A stretch of DNA of 64,000 nt from Kitasatospora sp. MAA19. Lineage in GTDB: Bacteria > Actinomycetota > Actinomycetes > Streptomycetales > Streptomycetaceae. Positions 1-8,106 of the stretch are shown one piece after another. The notes under the pieces are model-generated. The model saw only the letters and a program-made list of their open reading frames with translations. It was not told the origin of the DNA and did not search any database. The position numbers and the translations under genes are program-made. The number at the start of each line of letters is the position of its first letter. Position 1 is the first letter of the stretch. The stretch covers positions 62,001 through 126,000 of the forward strand of contig NZ_JARXYZ010000024.1 of assembly GCF_029894125.1 (NCBI RefSeq), read 5' to 3'.

Positions 1-375
1 AGGATCTTGGATCCTGGATCTTCTTTCCCTACGGGGCGACAGGCGCCCGACGCGGACACCGTCTCGCCCAACCAGCTGATCGGCGAGTACGTCGCCGCGT
101 GCAGCCGGCGTCCGCCGGGCAGCGTGCTCGGCCACCTCGGCAAGGTCGTCAAGACCCTGCTCGCCGAAGGGATCTCGGCCGAACACGTCCGGTCCGGGCT
201 GCGGCGGTACGCCGAGATCCAGGGCCACCCGTCCCGGCTGCCGAGCCTCGTCAACGACGCCATGAATGCACAGGGCGCCGGTTTGGCTCGGCCGGGATTC
301 CGGTCTAACGTGCCCGCTCACCAGGCGTGGACCAACCCGGTCGACGCTGCCGCCGCCTACGCCGAGGAGCTGTGA
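1..375 (+). CDS. replication-associated protein, C-terminal part (partial)
   Basis: The reading frame is open to the left edge, so this is probably the end of a longer gene; the first possible start inside the window is TTG at 7. The visible 120 or so residues contain a helical segment (LGHLGKVVKTLLAEG, then VRSGLRRYAEI) of the kind seen at the C-terminus of Streptomyces plasmid and prophage replication proteins. Its stop (TGA, 373-375) overlaps the ATG of the DnaC-like ATPase by one base, so the two are translationally coupled. That pairing suggests a replication initiator or helicase-loading partner, but this is inferred from context; no catalytic motif is visible. Confidence 0.6.
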   Translation, partial: RILDPGSSFPTGRQAPDADTVSPNQLIGEYVAACSRRPPGSVLGHLGKVVKTLLAEGISAEHVRSGLRRYAEIQGHPSRLPSLVNDAMNAQGAGLARPGFRSNVPAHQAWTNPVDAAAAYAEEL

Positions 376-1082
376 TGCGCACCCACCGCGAGCCGCAGAC
401 CCTCGCCGACGGGCCCTCGGTGCTCGACCGGATGGCCCGGATCCTGGCTTCCCGGGGCATCGACCAGGCCACGGTCGACGGCTTCCCGGACGAGGCGGAG
501 CCGTACTCGCCGGATGACGCGCTGTCCGCCGGGATGCCTCCCCGCTACCGTGACGCGGTCGCCGAGCACCCGCAGGTCCTCGCCTGGGTTCGGCAGGTTG
601 CCGGCCAGGCCGCTGCCCCTAGCCGTGGCGCCCGCCGCCAGGTCGCCACCGGCCCGAGCCTGCTGATGGCCGGGGTCGTCGGCGCAGGAAAGACCCACGA
701 GGCGTACGGCGCCGTGCGCCGCCTGGTCGAGGCTGGCATCGGCGTGCGCTGGCGGGCGACCACCGCCGCCGACCTCTACGCGGAGCTCCGGCCGAGCGCG
801 GACACCGACGCCGAGCGGGTCCTCGCGACCTACAGCCGGGTGCCGCTGCTGATCCTCGACGACCTCGGCGCCGCCAAGAGCTCTGAGTTCGTCGAAGAGC
901 AGACCTACCGGCTGATCAACCGCCGCTACAACCACTGCCTGCCGACCCTGATCACCACCAACCTGCCGATCAAGGACCTGCGCACCTGCCTCGGTGACCG
1001 CGTCACCTCCCGGCTCGCACAGATGACCACCCGGGTCAGCTTCGAGCGGGTCGACCGCAGACGGCTCCAGCGCGCCGCCTGA
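375..1082 (+). CDS. DnaC/IstB-like AAA+ ATPase
   Basis: A 235-residue AAA+ ATPase of the DnaC/IstB helicase-loader type. The Walker A motif is GVVGAGKT at about residues 100-107 and the Walker B motif is LLILDDLG at about 158-165; a sensor-1-like segment (TLITTNLP) and a C-terminal arginine-rich end follow. DnaC-like proteins load the replicative helicase, or assist transposases in the IstB branch. With no transposase beside it, and with a replication protein, WhiB and relaxase genes downstream, a plasmid replication role is more likely. The ATG at 375 overlaps the preceding stop, which supports this start over an upstream in-frame ATG at 327. Confidence 0.8.
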   Translation: MRTHREPQTLADGPSVLDRMARILASRGIDQATVDGFPDEAEPYSPDDALSAGMPPRYRDAVAEHPQVLAWVRQVAGQAAAPSRGARRQVATGPSLLMAGVVGAGKTHEAYGAVRRLVEAGIGVRWRATTAADLYAELRPSADTDAERVLATYSRVPLLILDDLGAAKSSEFVEEQTYRLINRRYNHCLPTLITTNLPIKDLRTCLGDRVTSRLAQMTTRVSFERVDRRRLQRAA

Positions 1083-1192
1083 ACGGCCGCCGCGCCAGGC
1101 CCGCCCGACGGCGAGCCGCCCAACCTCACCGACCCAGCGCACCTCTCTGCCGACGCCGCCCTGTGCGCGGAGAGCGATCGGAGCAACCCCGC

Positions 1193-1756
1193 ATGACCAT
1201 CACCACCGGCCCTGTCCGCCACCGCTCGCTCGGTGACCACACCTGGCAGGACCAGGCCGTCTGCACCCCGACCGAGTACAACTCCGTCGACCCCGAGACC
1301 TTCTTCCCGGGACCGGAGGAAGCCAGCAAGATCGCCACCGTCAAGGCGCTGTGCGCCCAGTGCCCCGTCGCTCGCACCTGCCTGGACGCCGCGCTGGAGA
1401 CGGGCGACACCCACGGCATCCGGGGCGGCCTCACCGAGGAGGAACGCGAACCCCTGCACACCAATCTGGCCAACCGCCTCGACTACAGCCGCGTCAACGC
1501 CACCCTGGCCGGACGCGACATCCACCTCACCAAGGCCGAGCGCCGCGCCGTCGTCCTCGCCGGATACCGCCAGGACGTCCCGGTCGAACGCCTCGCCTGG
1601 CTCCTCAAGATCACACCAGAGCACGCCCTCAAGCTCTACCGCGAGACCCGGCGCGCCATCCGCCACCGGCAGATCGCCCAAGACGCCGCCCGCACGGCCA
1701 CGACCGGTGACACTGCCGACCAGCTGAACCGGGACGACTTCGGGACGGCCGCATGA
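1193..1756 (+). CDS. WhiB-family iron-sulfur transcription regulator
   Basis: A 187-residue WhiB-like protein. Four cysteines at residues 24, 54, 57 and 63 give the C-x29-C-x2-C-x5-C pattern that holds a [4Fe-4S] cluster in the family, followed by the turn GIRGG at about 75-79 (usually G-V-W-G-G). The C-terminal 100 residues are longer than in most Wbl proteins and are basic, with a helix-turn-helix-like stretch (VERLAWLLKITPEHALKLYR). The stop overlaps the start of the next gene in an ATGA junction. Plasmid-borne Wbl proteins are common in actinobacterial mobile elements and probably control transfer or replication genes, though the target is unknown here. Confidence 0.88.
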   Translation: MTITTGPVRHRSLGDHTWQDQAVCTPTEYNSVDPETFFPGPEEASKIATVKALCAQCPVARTCLDAALETGDTHGIRGGLTEEEREPLHTNLANRLDYSRVNATLAGRDIHLTKAERRAVVLAGYRQDVPVERLAWLLKITPEHALKLYRETRRAIRHRQIAQDAARTATTGDTADQLNRDDFGTAA

Positions 1757-2763
1757 GCACCACCACCATGCCGACCACCGCCCCCGTCACTGGCTGGGAC
1801 CGGGCCGTCGTCATCGCCCTCGGCACCGCCGGCTGCGCGCTCAGCTACGACGCCCTCCAGCAGATGGCTGTCGCCATCCACGTCCGAGGCTTCCTCACCT
1901 ACCTGTTCCCGCTCGTGATCGACGGGTTCATCTCCTATGGGGTGCGCGCCCTGCTGGTGCTGCGCGACGCCCCGCTGCGGGCCCGGATCTACGTCTGGAC
2001 GCTCTTCGGCGCGGCCACCGGGGCGAGCCTGTGGGCCAACGCCCTGCACGCAGTCCGGATGAACGAGCAAAGCGCCGCAACCGGACTGCGGCTGGGCGAC
2101 ACGGTGGTCGCGGTGCTGTCCACCATCGCCCCGCTCGCGTTGGCTGGCGCCGTCCACCTCTACATCCTGATCGCCCGCGGACAGGTCAACTGGGCTGACT
2201 CGGACGGCTGCGGTGACCGAACGGCCGACGCTGACCGCGGTCAGGTCACTGCCGAGGTTGACTGGGTCGAGCGACCGGGCCCGGTGACCGGCGGTCAGGG
2301 CAGCACCGGTCACCCCGGCGCCGGTCAGCCGGTCAGCCGCCCGGTCACCGCGTCGGAGAAGCGGCCGATGCTGACCCCGGTCAGCCCGGTCAGCCTGACC
2401 GAGCCCGCTGACCTGGGCGGTCACCCGGACACTGCCCGGCCGGGCACTGATCGACCGGCGGACAGCGGGCCGGTCACCGCCGCACAGGTCAGCCTCGCCG
2501 AGGTCACCGGCCAGCCGGTCACGACTCCGGTCGCCGCCCCACAGGTCAGTGACCAGGAGGGTGACCGCCGCACGGACCTGGACACCGAGGACCTGCTGAA
2601 GATCGCCCGACAGGCGGTCAAGGAGGAGGACAAGCTGACCCGCAAGGTGGTTGCCCAGGCGATCCGGGGCCAGCAGATCCCCCTGTCCAGCGACACCTTG
2701 ACCCAGCTGATGGCCCAGCTCCGCGCCCAGCACGGTCAGCCGGCCACCGCAGACCGGGACTGA
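1753..2763 (+). CDS. DUF2637 membrane protein with a repeat-coded tail
   Basis: A 336-residue protein. The N-terminal 145 residues are a DUF2637 membrane module with about four hydrophobic helices (roughly 17-35, 48-70, 78-98 and 118-140). Residues 150-270 are a hydrophilic, low-complexity stretch rich in PVT, QVS and DRP, encoded by many GGTCA repeats. The last 60 residues are helical and charged (LKIARQAVKEEDKLTRKVV), resembling a DNA-binding end. DUF2637 proteins occur widely in Streptomyces plasmids and integrative elements, often near replication or spread genes; the biochemical function is unknown. Translation is coupled to the WhiB gene by ATGA. Confidence 0.75.
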   Translation: MSTTTMPTTAPVTGWDRAVVIALGTAGCALSYDALQQMAVAIHVRGFLTYLFPLVIDGFISYGVRALLVLRDAPLRARIYVWTLFGAATGASLWANALHAVRMNEQSAATGLRLGDTVVAVLSTIAPLALAGAVHLYILIARGQVNWADSDGCGDRTADADRGQVTAEVDWVERPGPVTGGQGSTGHPGAGQPVSRPVTASEKRPMLTPVSPVSLTEPADLGGHPDTARPGTDRPADSGPVTAAQVSLAEVTGQPVTTPVAAPQVSDQEGDRRTDLDTEDLLKIARQAVKEEDKLTRKVVAQAIRGQQIPLSSDTLTQLMAQLRAQHGQPATADRD

Positions 2764-2772
2764 CCTTCACCC

Positions 2773-2809
2773 GACCGCCGGGGTGACCGCCACGGTCACC
2801 CCGGCGGTC
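2773..2809. terminator. 16-bp perfect hairpin after DUF2637 gene
   Basis: Two perfectly complementary 16-base arms (2773-2788 and 2794-2809) flank a 5-base loop just past the DUF2637 stop. The stem is very GC-rich and is not followed by a T run, which is usual for Streptomyces terminators. Its arms contain the same GGTGACC/GGTCACC words that fill the preceding gene, so it could instead be a protein-binding site. Confidence 0.6.
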
Positions 2810-2846
2810 ACCCGCCCGAACCACCACCAAACGGGAGCACCCCAGC

Positions 2847-3071
2847 ATGTGCACCACCCCCGCCACCTGGGCCGAGTCGGACTCCTGGCTCGCCGTCCTG
2901 CACCAGCGCGGTCACCTCCACCGTGTCGAAACCCTCCCTGACGGCACCCGCAGCGTCCAGTGCGGCCGGCACTCCCGCTCCTGGACCCTCCACCACCCCG
3001 TCCTCGCCCTCGACTTCGTCGAGGACCTCGTCCGCGAGATCCGCCAGCGCGACACCGAGGCCAGCCGATGA
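2847..3071 (+). CDS. small hypothetical protein
   Basis: A 74-residue acidic/basic mixed protein starting MCTTPATWAES, with an HxH-containing middle (HQRGHLHRVE) and a helical C-terminus (LDFVEDLVREI). There is no recognised domain. It sits between the DUF2637 gene and mobC, and its TGA overlaps the mobC ATG at 3068 (ATGA), so it is probably part of the mobilization operon. Family and role are unknown. Confidence 0.55.
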   Translation: MCTTPATWAESDSWLAVLHQRGHLHRVETLPDGTRSVQCGRHSRSWTLHHPVLALDFVEDLVREIRQRDTEASR

Positions 3072-3670
3072 CCGCGCCCGGCCAGGCCCGCACCACTCAG
3101 GGACCGGAACGTGACCGTGATCAGGCTCCTGGCGGAGCAAGTTGTGGGGTAAGCCATGCTTACCCCGCCACCGCCCCGAACGGGTCGTCGGCACCCTGGT
3201 CGGTGGCAGACCCAGGGGGGCCTGCCACCGACCAGGAAGTCGGCCCAGGGGTGCCAGCAGAACAGGAGAGCGCGCCAGCCAGCGCTCGCGCCACCTCGCG
3301 CCGCCGCCGTCCCCGCCACGCCACCCAGCGCCGCACCTGCGTCAGCCTGCGCTTCAGCGAAGCCGAGTGGGCCGCAGTCCAACAGGCCGCCGACCACGCC
3401 GACCTCGCCCCGGGCGGCTTCTCCGCCGCCGCCACCCTCGCCGCCGCCAGCACCGACCCCAGCGCCGCCGTCGCCGACTACCGGCGCGGCATCCAGGAAC
3501 TCATGGAGTCCAACCGCCAGCTCGGCGCCGTGGGCAATAACCTCAACCAGCTCGCCCACTACGTGAACGCCGGCGGCCAGCCAGGCACCGAGCTTCGCCA
3601 GCTCCTGGCCCGCGTCGAAGCCGCCATCGACGCGGTCGACGACGCCGTCGACTGGCTCATCCGCCGGTGA
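3068..3670 (+). CDS. mobC: MobC-family relaxosome accessory protein
   Basis: Up to 200 residues. The conserved part is the C-terminal 120: a basic RRRRPRHATQRR segment, a ribbon-helix-helix-like start (VSLRFSEAEWAAVQQAA) and the MobC signature region (GNNLNQLAHYVN) near residue 160. MobC proteins bind oriT and help the relaxase open the DNA. The first 60 residues are low-complexity and cover two strong inverted repeats, so the true start may be GTG at 3251, giving a 139-residue protein of normal MobC length. ATG 3068 was kept because it overlaps the preceding stop and has a GAGG seven bases upstream. The gene overlaps the relaxase start in a GTGA junction. Confidence 0.82.
   Translation: MTAPGQARTTQGPERDRDQAPGGASCGVSHAYPATAPNGSSAPWSVADPGGPATDQEVGPGVPAEQESAPASARATSRRRRPRHATQRRTCVSLRFSEAEWAAVQQAADHADLAPGGFSAAATLAAASTDPSAAVADYRRGIQELMESNRQLGAVGNNLNQLAHYVNAGGQPGTELRQLLARVEAAIDAVDDAVDWLIRR
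3144..3236. other. candidate origin of transfer (oriT)
   Basis: Two inverted repeats lie just ahead of the conserved part of mobC: 9-base arms GGGGTAAGC/GCTTACCCC at 3146-3154 and 3158-3166 around CAT, and 15-base perfect arms at 3195-3209 and 3222-3236 around a 12-base loop. Relaxase nic sites usually sit beside such a repeat close to mobC/mobA. If mobC starts at GTG 3251, this stretch is non-coding. No nic site is proven. Confidence 0.45.
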
Positions 3671-5403
3671 TCCCCAAGATCCGCACCGGCACCGACCGCG
3701 CCTTCCCCCTCATTGACTACCTCTTCGGCCCCGGCAAGCACGAAGAGCACACCGACCAGCACCTCGTCGCCTCCTGGAACAACTTCGCCCCCGACCCCGG
3801 CCCCAACCCGGAACGGCATCAGGTCGCCAAGCTCGCCAGCCAGCTCGACCAGCCCGTCAAGGCCCTCGGCAAGCAGGCACCGGCCAACAAGATCTGGCAC
3901 TGCTCACTGCGCACCGCCCCCGGTGACCGGCACCTCGACGACGCCGAGTGGGCCACCATCGCCCGGCGCATCGTCCACGCCACCGGCATCGCCCCCGAAG
4001 GCGACACCGCCGCCTGCCGCTGGGTCGCCGTCCGCCACGCCGACGACCACATCCACATCGCCGCCACCCTGGTCCGCCAGGACGGCCGCCTCGCCAACCT
4101 CAGCTTCGACAAGCGCAAGGCCCAGGCCGAGGCCCGCCTCATCGAGAAGGAGTACGGCCTGCGCCAGCTCAACCCCGGCGACGGCACCGCCGCCAAGAAC
4201 CCCACCAGCCAGGAACGCTTCAAGGCCGAACGCATCGGCCGCACCGAGACCCCGCGCGAAACCCTGCGCGAAGCCGTCCGCCAAGCCGTCGCTGGAGCCG
4301 ACAGCGAGGAGGAGTTCTTCACCCGGCTGCGCGAGGCCGGCCTGCGGGTGAAGCTCCGCCATCTGCCGTCCGGTGACCTCACCGGCTACAACGTCGCCCT
4401 GCCCGGCGACCGCAACCGCACCGGCGAGCCCATCTGGTTCCCCGGGGCCAAGCTCGCCCCCGACCTCTCCTTGCCCCGAATCCGCCTCCGCCTCGACACC
4501 GCACCCGCCACCCCGGAGCCGGACAACCACCCGGCCCGCACCGGCCGCTCCGCTCCCGCGCGCCGCCGCTGGGACGCCGCTCACGCCGCCGAGCGCGCCG
4601 CCGCCGCTCTCGACCAGGACGACGACGAAGCCGCCGCCCAGCTCGTCGGCGCTGGCGAACTTCTCGACGCCCTCGCCCAGACCTCCCCGGCCGTCACCCG
4701 CGCCGAACTCCGGGAATCAGCCCGCGCCTTCGAACGCGCCACCCGCAGCCACGTCCGTGCCGAGAATGCCGACATCCGTGCCCTGCGCTCCGCCGCCCGC
4801 GGAATCGTCCACGCCGGCGGAGCACTTGGCCGGGGCGAGGACGGCGGCGCCACCGCCATGGTCCTGTCCACTCTCGTCCTGGTCACCCTGGCCGCCGCCC
4901 GCTGGCACTCCGCCCGCGGCCACGCCCAGCAGGCCGCCGCCTCCCGCCAGGCCGCCGACCACCTACGCGCCGCCTACCAACAGGCCGCCGCCACCCCCAT
5001 GCGCACCATGCGCGAGATCGGCCGAGCCCTCCCGGAGGGCGAGCGCCGCCGCCATGACACCACCATCCGCACCGTCCTCGGCGCCGTCGAGAGCCCGAAG
5101 GGCCCGGCCCGCGAGCACGACGCCCTGGCCGCCGTCCTCGCCGAAGCCGAGAAGGCCGGCCACGACCCCAAGGCCCTCCTGGAGAAGGCCGTCGACCGGC
5201 GGGAGCTGGAAACCGCCCGCAACACCACCGACGTCCTCGTCTGGCGCATCCGCCGCCTCGCCGACCTGCCCGCCAACCCCGAGCGCCCCCGCACGGCGGC
5301 CGGCATCCAGGCCCGGACGGGGCCGGAACACGCTCGCACCGTGCAGTCGGCACCGCCCCAGCCGACGGCGGCAGACCAGCGCCGCCCGGCACCACGCCGC
5401 TGA
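3667..5403 (+). CDS. MobA/VirD2-type relaxase
   Basis: A 578-residue mobilization nuclease. The N-terminal relaxase domain contains the metal-binding histidine motif HADDHIHIAATLV at about residues 115-127 (H-x-D-x-H-x-H type). The candidate catalytic tyrosine is the one in the first 20 residues (LIDYLFGPGK). Relaxases of this type nick one strand at oriT, stay attached to the 5' end and lead it through a type IV secretion channel. Residues 330-560 are alanine-rich helices and probably a coiled coil, with one short hydrophobic stretch near 400. It starts with GTG overlapping the mobC stop. The intact histidines contrast with the degenerate relaxase-like proteins at 45-47 kb. Confidence 0.88.
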   Translation: MIPKIRTGTDRAFPLIDYLFGPGKHEEHTDQHLVASWNNFAPDPGPNPERHQVAKLASQLDQPVKALGKQAPANKIWHCSLRTAPGDRHLDDAEWATIARRIVHATGIAPEGDTAACRWVAVRHADDHIHIAATLVRQDGRLANLSFDKRKAQAEARLIEKEYGLRQLNPGDGTAAKNPTSQERFKAERIGRTETPRETLREAVRQAVAGADSEEEFFTRLREAGLRVKLRHLPSGDLTGYNVALPGDRNRTGEPIWFPGAKLAPDLSLPRIRLRLDTAPATPEPDNHPARTGRSAPARRRWDAAHAAERAAAALDQDDDEAAAQLVGAGELLDALAQTSPAVTRAELRESARAFERATRSHVRAENADIRALRSAARGIVHAGGALGRGEDGGATAMVLSTLVLVTLAAARWHSARGHAQQAAASRQAADHLRAAYQQAAATPMRTMREIGRALPEGERRRHDTTIRTVLGAVESPKGPAREHDALAAVLAEAEKAGHDPKALLEKAVDRRELETARNTTDVLVWRIRRLADLPANPERPRTAAGIQARTGPEHARTVQSAPPQPTAADQRRPAPRR

Positions 5404-5441
5404 ACCGGCAACCCGCTGAGCGGCCCTCCCGAAACCCCTCG

Positions 5442-5462
5442 ACACCTGGTTCCACCAGGTGT
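5442..5462. repeat. 9-bp inverted repeat downstream of relaxase
   Basis: Perfect 9-base arms (ACACCTGGT and ACCAGGTGT) surround a TCC loop, about 40 bases past the relaxase stop and about 35 before the next start. It could be a weak terminator or an operator for the following gene. Confidence 0.45.
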
Positions 5463-5497
5463 TACGCAAGTACCCGAGCACCACGAACGGAGAGCCC

Positions 5498-5878
5498 GTG
5501 ACCAGAACCACCGAGCACACCATCACCACCCCGGTCCCGACCACCTCCGACCCGCTCCTGCAACTGGAGTACGAGACCCAGACCCCCAACGGCCCGGAGT
5601 CCGTCCGCGGTCTGCTGCACCCGGCCGAACTCGCGCTGCGCGGCATGCCGGTGACGTGCTCCGCCTGCCGCGCCCGCCGAGACTGGCTGCTGCTCAACCA
5701 CCGCCGCAACGTGTGGGTCCGCTGCCGCTGCGGAAAGGAGTGGCTGGAGCCGGAGATCACCCGTAAGGACTTCGACGCCCTGATCGCCAACCCGACCTGG
5801 ACCCGCCACGCCACCACCGAAGCCGCGCGGGTGGCCCTCGGCTTCGACGGCACTTTCGCCGGCATCTACCTGGATTAA
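5498..5878 (+). CDS. zinc-ribbon-like hypothetical protein
   Basis: A 126-residue protein. Four cysteines (CSAC at about 51-54, then CRC at about 75-77) form a plausible zinc ribbon around an RRDWLLLNHRRNVWVRC strand. GTG 5498 is preferred over GTG 5459 because a GGAG lies about eight bases before it and the upstream codons overlap an inverted repeat. It follows the relaxase on the same strand and ends just before a cluster of GATGCAAC palindromes. Family and function are not recognised; small zinc ribbons in mobile elements are often DNA-binding. Confidence 0.6.
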   Translation: MTRTTEHTITTPVPTTSDPLLQLEYETQTPNGPESVRGLLHPAELALRGMPVTCSACRARRDWLLLNHRRNVWVRCRCGKEWLEPEITRKDFDALIANPTWTRHATTEAARVALGFDGTFAGIYLD

Positions 5879-5884
5879 CGAGCG

Positions 5885-6029
5885 GTGTTGCATCGGATGC
5901 AACACTCGGCGTGACCGGCGCAGGCCGCTGGCCTGCTGACTTCCGAGGGGGCCGACCGGAGTCGGCCCCCTCGGAAGTCAGCAGGGCCGGTGTGCGTAAC
6001 CGATGCAACGATGTTGCGTCAGATGCAAC
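5885..6029. promoter_or_regulatory. cluster of GTTGCATC/GATGCAAC operator-like palindromes
   Basis: A palindrome with 10-base arms around one G sits at 5885-5905 (GTGTTGCATC/GATGCAACAC). GATGCAAC recurs at 6002-6009 and 6022-6029, and the near match GTTGCGTC lies at 6013-6020. The copies flank a strong terminator, so the right-hand group may control something reading rightward, or the whole may be a plasmid protein-binding site. The binding protein is unknown. Confidence 0.55.
5932..5985. terminator. bidirectional terminator, 25-bp stem
   Basis: Perfect 25-base arms with a CGGA loop. It lies between the forward mobilization block and the reverse beta-propeller gene, where a two-way terminator is expected. 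Confidence 0.8.
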
Positions 6030-6130
6030 GTGCTCGAGCGGTGGATCTCCCGGTGCAGCGCACCTGATGCAGACGGCGGGCGTCGAGGAAGCGCGTGCCG
6101 CCGGGATCTGCCGGAGCGCTCGTGTCGCCG

Positions 6131-7204
6131 TCAGAGCCGGCCGACGGCTACCCCCATGGTGTCGCCGGCGCCGACGGTGATGGGGGTCACCGCGTCGGTC
6201 GCGGTGTTGATCGCGAACACCGTCCCCTGGGGTGTCCCGTGGCCGTAGGAGCCAACCACGTAAGCGCTCTTCCCGTTGGGGGTGACGGCCACCTCTGCGG
6301 GGAGGAAGTACCTGCCTGACCCGGTGCTCGGCGGGATGTCGCCGATCGGGATGGTTTTGGTGACCGTGTCGGTGGTCAGGTTGATCACGGACACCTTGCC
6401 CTGCACGATCTTGTTGTCGACGCCGACCACGTAGGCCCGGCGGCCGTTGGGGCTGATCGCCAGCCCGCCCGTGCCGGCGCCGGAGATGGTGCGGACGACC
6501 TTCTGCTTCTTGAGGTTGACCACCGAGACGGCGCCGCTGTCCCCGGACAGGTAGAGGCGCTTGCCGTCAGGGGTGATCGCCATGCCGTTGGCCGCTTCGT
6601 TGAGGCGGATGGTGGCGATGACCTGGTTGTCGGCGGTGTCGATCACGGACAGGCTGCCCTTGTCGTCGGTCACATAGAGGCGCTTGCCGTTGGGACTGAT
6701 CACCATGTGGTCCGGCCTGCTGACCTGGATGGTGGCGGAGACCTGTTTGGTGGCGGTGTCGATCACCGACACCTTGTCCCCGTGGAAGGGGTTCTGGACG
6801 GCCACGTAGGCGTGCTTGCCGTCGGGGGCGATCGCTTCCCCGTAAAGGATGTCGGGAGAGAGCGGGGTCTGGTCGTAAGGGATGTTCGTGACGCTCGTCT
6901 TCGCGATATTGACCACCGACACGTACTTGAAGGCGTTGGTCACGTAGAGACTGGCGCCGTCAGGGGTGACCTCCACCTCCTCGGGACCGCCGCCGACGGT
7001 AGTGGTCCCGAGCCCCTGGACCTTGTTGGTCCTCGTGTCGATCAGGTACACATGGCCGTCGAGGCTGGTGACGTAGGCGTAGACCTGCCGGTGCGGCTTC
7101 GGCGGGTGCGGCGCGGCTGTGGCAGGCGCGGGCGCCAGAAGCGCCAACCCTGACGTGATGGCCACCGCGATGGTTCGCCGTACAGCGGATCGCTGAAAGT
7201 GCAC
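6131..7204 (-). CDS. secreted YVTN-type beta-propeller protein
   Basis: A 357-residue exported protein. A signal peptide covers about residues 1-31 (basic SAVRRT, hydrophobic core, then PATAA). Seven or so YVTN/YncE-type repeats follow, each near 40 residues, with recurring units such as SPNGKRLYVTD, VSVIDT and TPDGKSAYVV, forming a beta-propeller. Proteins of this kind bind ligands or partners outside the cell; the specific role is unknown. GTG 7204 is chosen because a GGAGG lies five bases upstream; longer starts would put the signal peptide in the middle. It is transcribed alone, toward a strong terminator. Confidence 0.82.
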   Translation of the reverse strand: MHFQRSAVRRTIAVAITSGLALLAPAPATAAPHPPKPHRQVYAYVTSLDGHVYLIDTRTNKVQGLGTTTVGGGPEEVEVTPDGASLYVTNAFKYVSVVNIAKTSVTNIPYDQTPLSPDILYGEAIAPDGKHAYVAVQNPFHGDKVSVIDTATKQVSATIQVSRPDHMVISPNGKRLYVTDDKGSLSVIDTADNQVIATIRLNEAANGMAITPDGKRLYLSGDSGAVSVVNLKKQKVVRTISGAGTGGLAISPNGRRAYVVGVDNKIVQGKVSVINLTTDTVTKTIPIGDIPPSTGSGRYFLPAEVAVTPNGKSAYVVGSYGHGTPQGTVFAINTATDAVTPITVGAGDTMGVAVGRL

Positions 7205-7418
7205 GTGGACCTCCGGATCGACGTGATGGTCTCTCGCGCCATCAGATGTACCGTGCCACGTGTCCGGTTGTCGGCGAACCAGCAGGTCAATCCCCCGGAA
7301 GAGTGCCAGCCTGGGCAGCACACGACGAGGGTGGCACTGGTCCCTCGACCATCACCTTGATCGCACCCAAGGGAATACGGCACGCGAGGAATAAGCACCC
7401 TCCGCCGGTATAGGCCAG

Positions 7419-7470
7419 GCAGCGAGAAGGACCGCCACCCAAGCAGTTCGGTGGCGGTCCTTCTCGCTGC
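7419..7470. terminator. terminator, 21-bp stem
   Basis: Perfect arms at 7419-7439 and 7450-7470 with a 10-base loop. It lies directly past the stop of the reverse gene at 7474, so it ends the small-protein operon before the beta-propeller gene. Confidence 0.8.
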
Positions 7471-7473
7471 AGG

Positions 7474-7827
7474 TCAGCGTCCCGGGCCGGGAGGTGATGC
7501 TGATGTGGGGAGCTGGTCGGCAGCAACCAGTCGGTGGAGGCTGAGCCGGACAGCGGCCGGGCGCAGGCTGAGCTCGGCGGCGAGAGCCTCCGGCGTAAGA
7601 CCGGGGTCGCGCCGCAGGTGTTCGAGGACGGCGTGGTCGGTCCGGTCTTCGCTGGCGCGGACGGTGTGGTAGGCGGCCAGCGCGCCGCCGCCGAGGACGA
7701 ACAGCCCTATGGCGCACACCGTGTACGTGCCGGTCACCGCGGCACCGGTCGCGGTGGCGGCGCCTATCGCGGCGGTGGAGCACCAGGCGATCAGCGGGGC
7801 AGGACGGCGGGCCGGGTGGTCGGGCAT
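7474..7827 (-). CDS. membrane-anchored winged-helix protein
   Basis: A 117-residue protein with two hydrophobic segments near residues 12-32 and 34-54, then a cytoplasmic winged-helix-like domain (HAVLEHLRRDPGLTPEALAA, then RPAAVRLSLHRLVAA) at about 62-105. The arrangement resembles small membrane-tethered regulators of Streptomyces mobile elements. The ending is Pro/Ala-rich and stops at Arg (SPPGPGR), weakly like the tails seen at 27-50 kb. It is the last gene of the reverse operon before a terminator. The regulated genes are unknown. Confidence 0.6.
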   Translation of the reverse strand: MPDHPARRPAPLIAWCSTAAIGAATATGAAVTGTYTVCAIGLFVLGGGALAAYHTVRASEDRTDHAVLEHLRRDPGLTPEALAAELSLRPAAVRLSLHRLVAADQLPTSASPPGPGR

Positions 7828-7875
7828 CGGCTGGTGGTCCTCTCTGTGCCCGTACAGGGGGTGGTTGCCGGCCGG

Positions 7876-8106
7876 TCAGCCGGAGGCGGGCTCTGCCTGG
7901 TTGTCGTGCAGGTCGCTGCGGTGGCCCTGGCCGAGGGGTTTCCAGTCCTGAAAGGTGGAGAGCTTCCAGCGGGGGCGGTCCGGGATGCTGGTGTCGTCGG
8001 GGGCGGGCAGGGTGCCGCGGTTTCGGCGGTTGCGGGCGGCGCCGACGCTGATGCCCAGGTGCGCGGCGACCTCGGCGTAGCCCCAGAGCTGTTGGTCGTC
8101 GGCCAT
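7876..8106 (-). CDS. AlpA/MerR-type helix-turn-helix protein
   Basis: A 76-residue protein with a helix-turn-helix of the excisionase/AlpA type: YAEVAAHLGISVGAARN followed by a basic RNRRNRG wing and PDRPRWKLSTFQDW. Such proteins act as excisionase-like directionality factors or small repressors in mobile elements. ATG 8106 is used because the longer frame upstream is Pro/Arg-rich and has no Shine-Dalgarno support. Confidence 0.7.
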   Translation of the reverse strand: MADDQQLWGYAEVAAHLGISVGAARNRRNRGTLPAPDDTSIPDRPRWKLSTFQDWKPLGQGHRSDLHDNQAEPASG

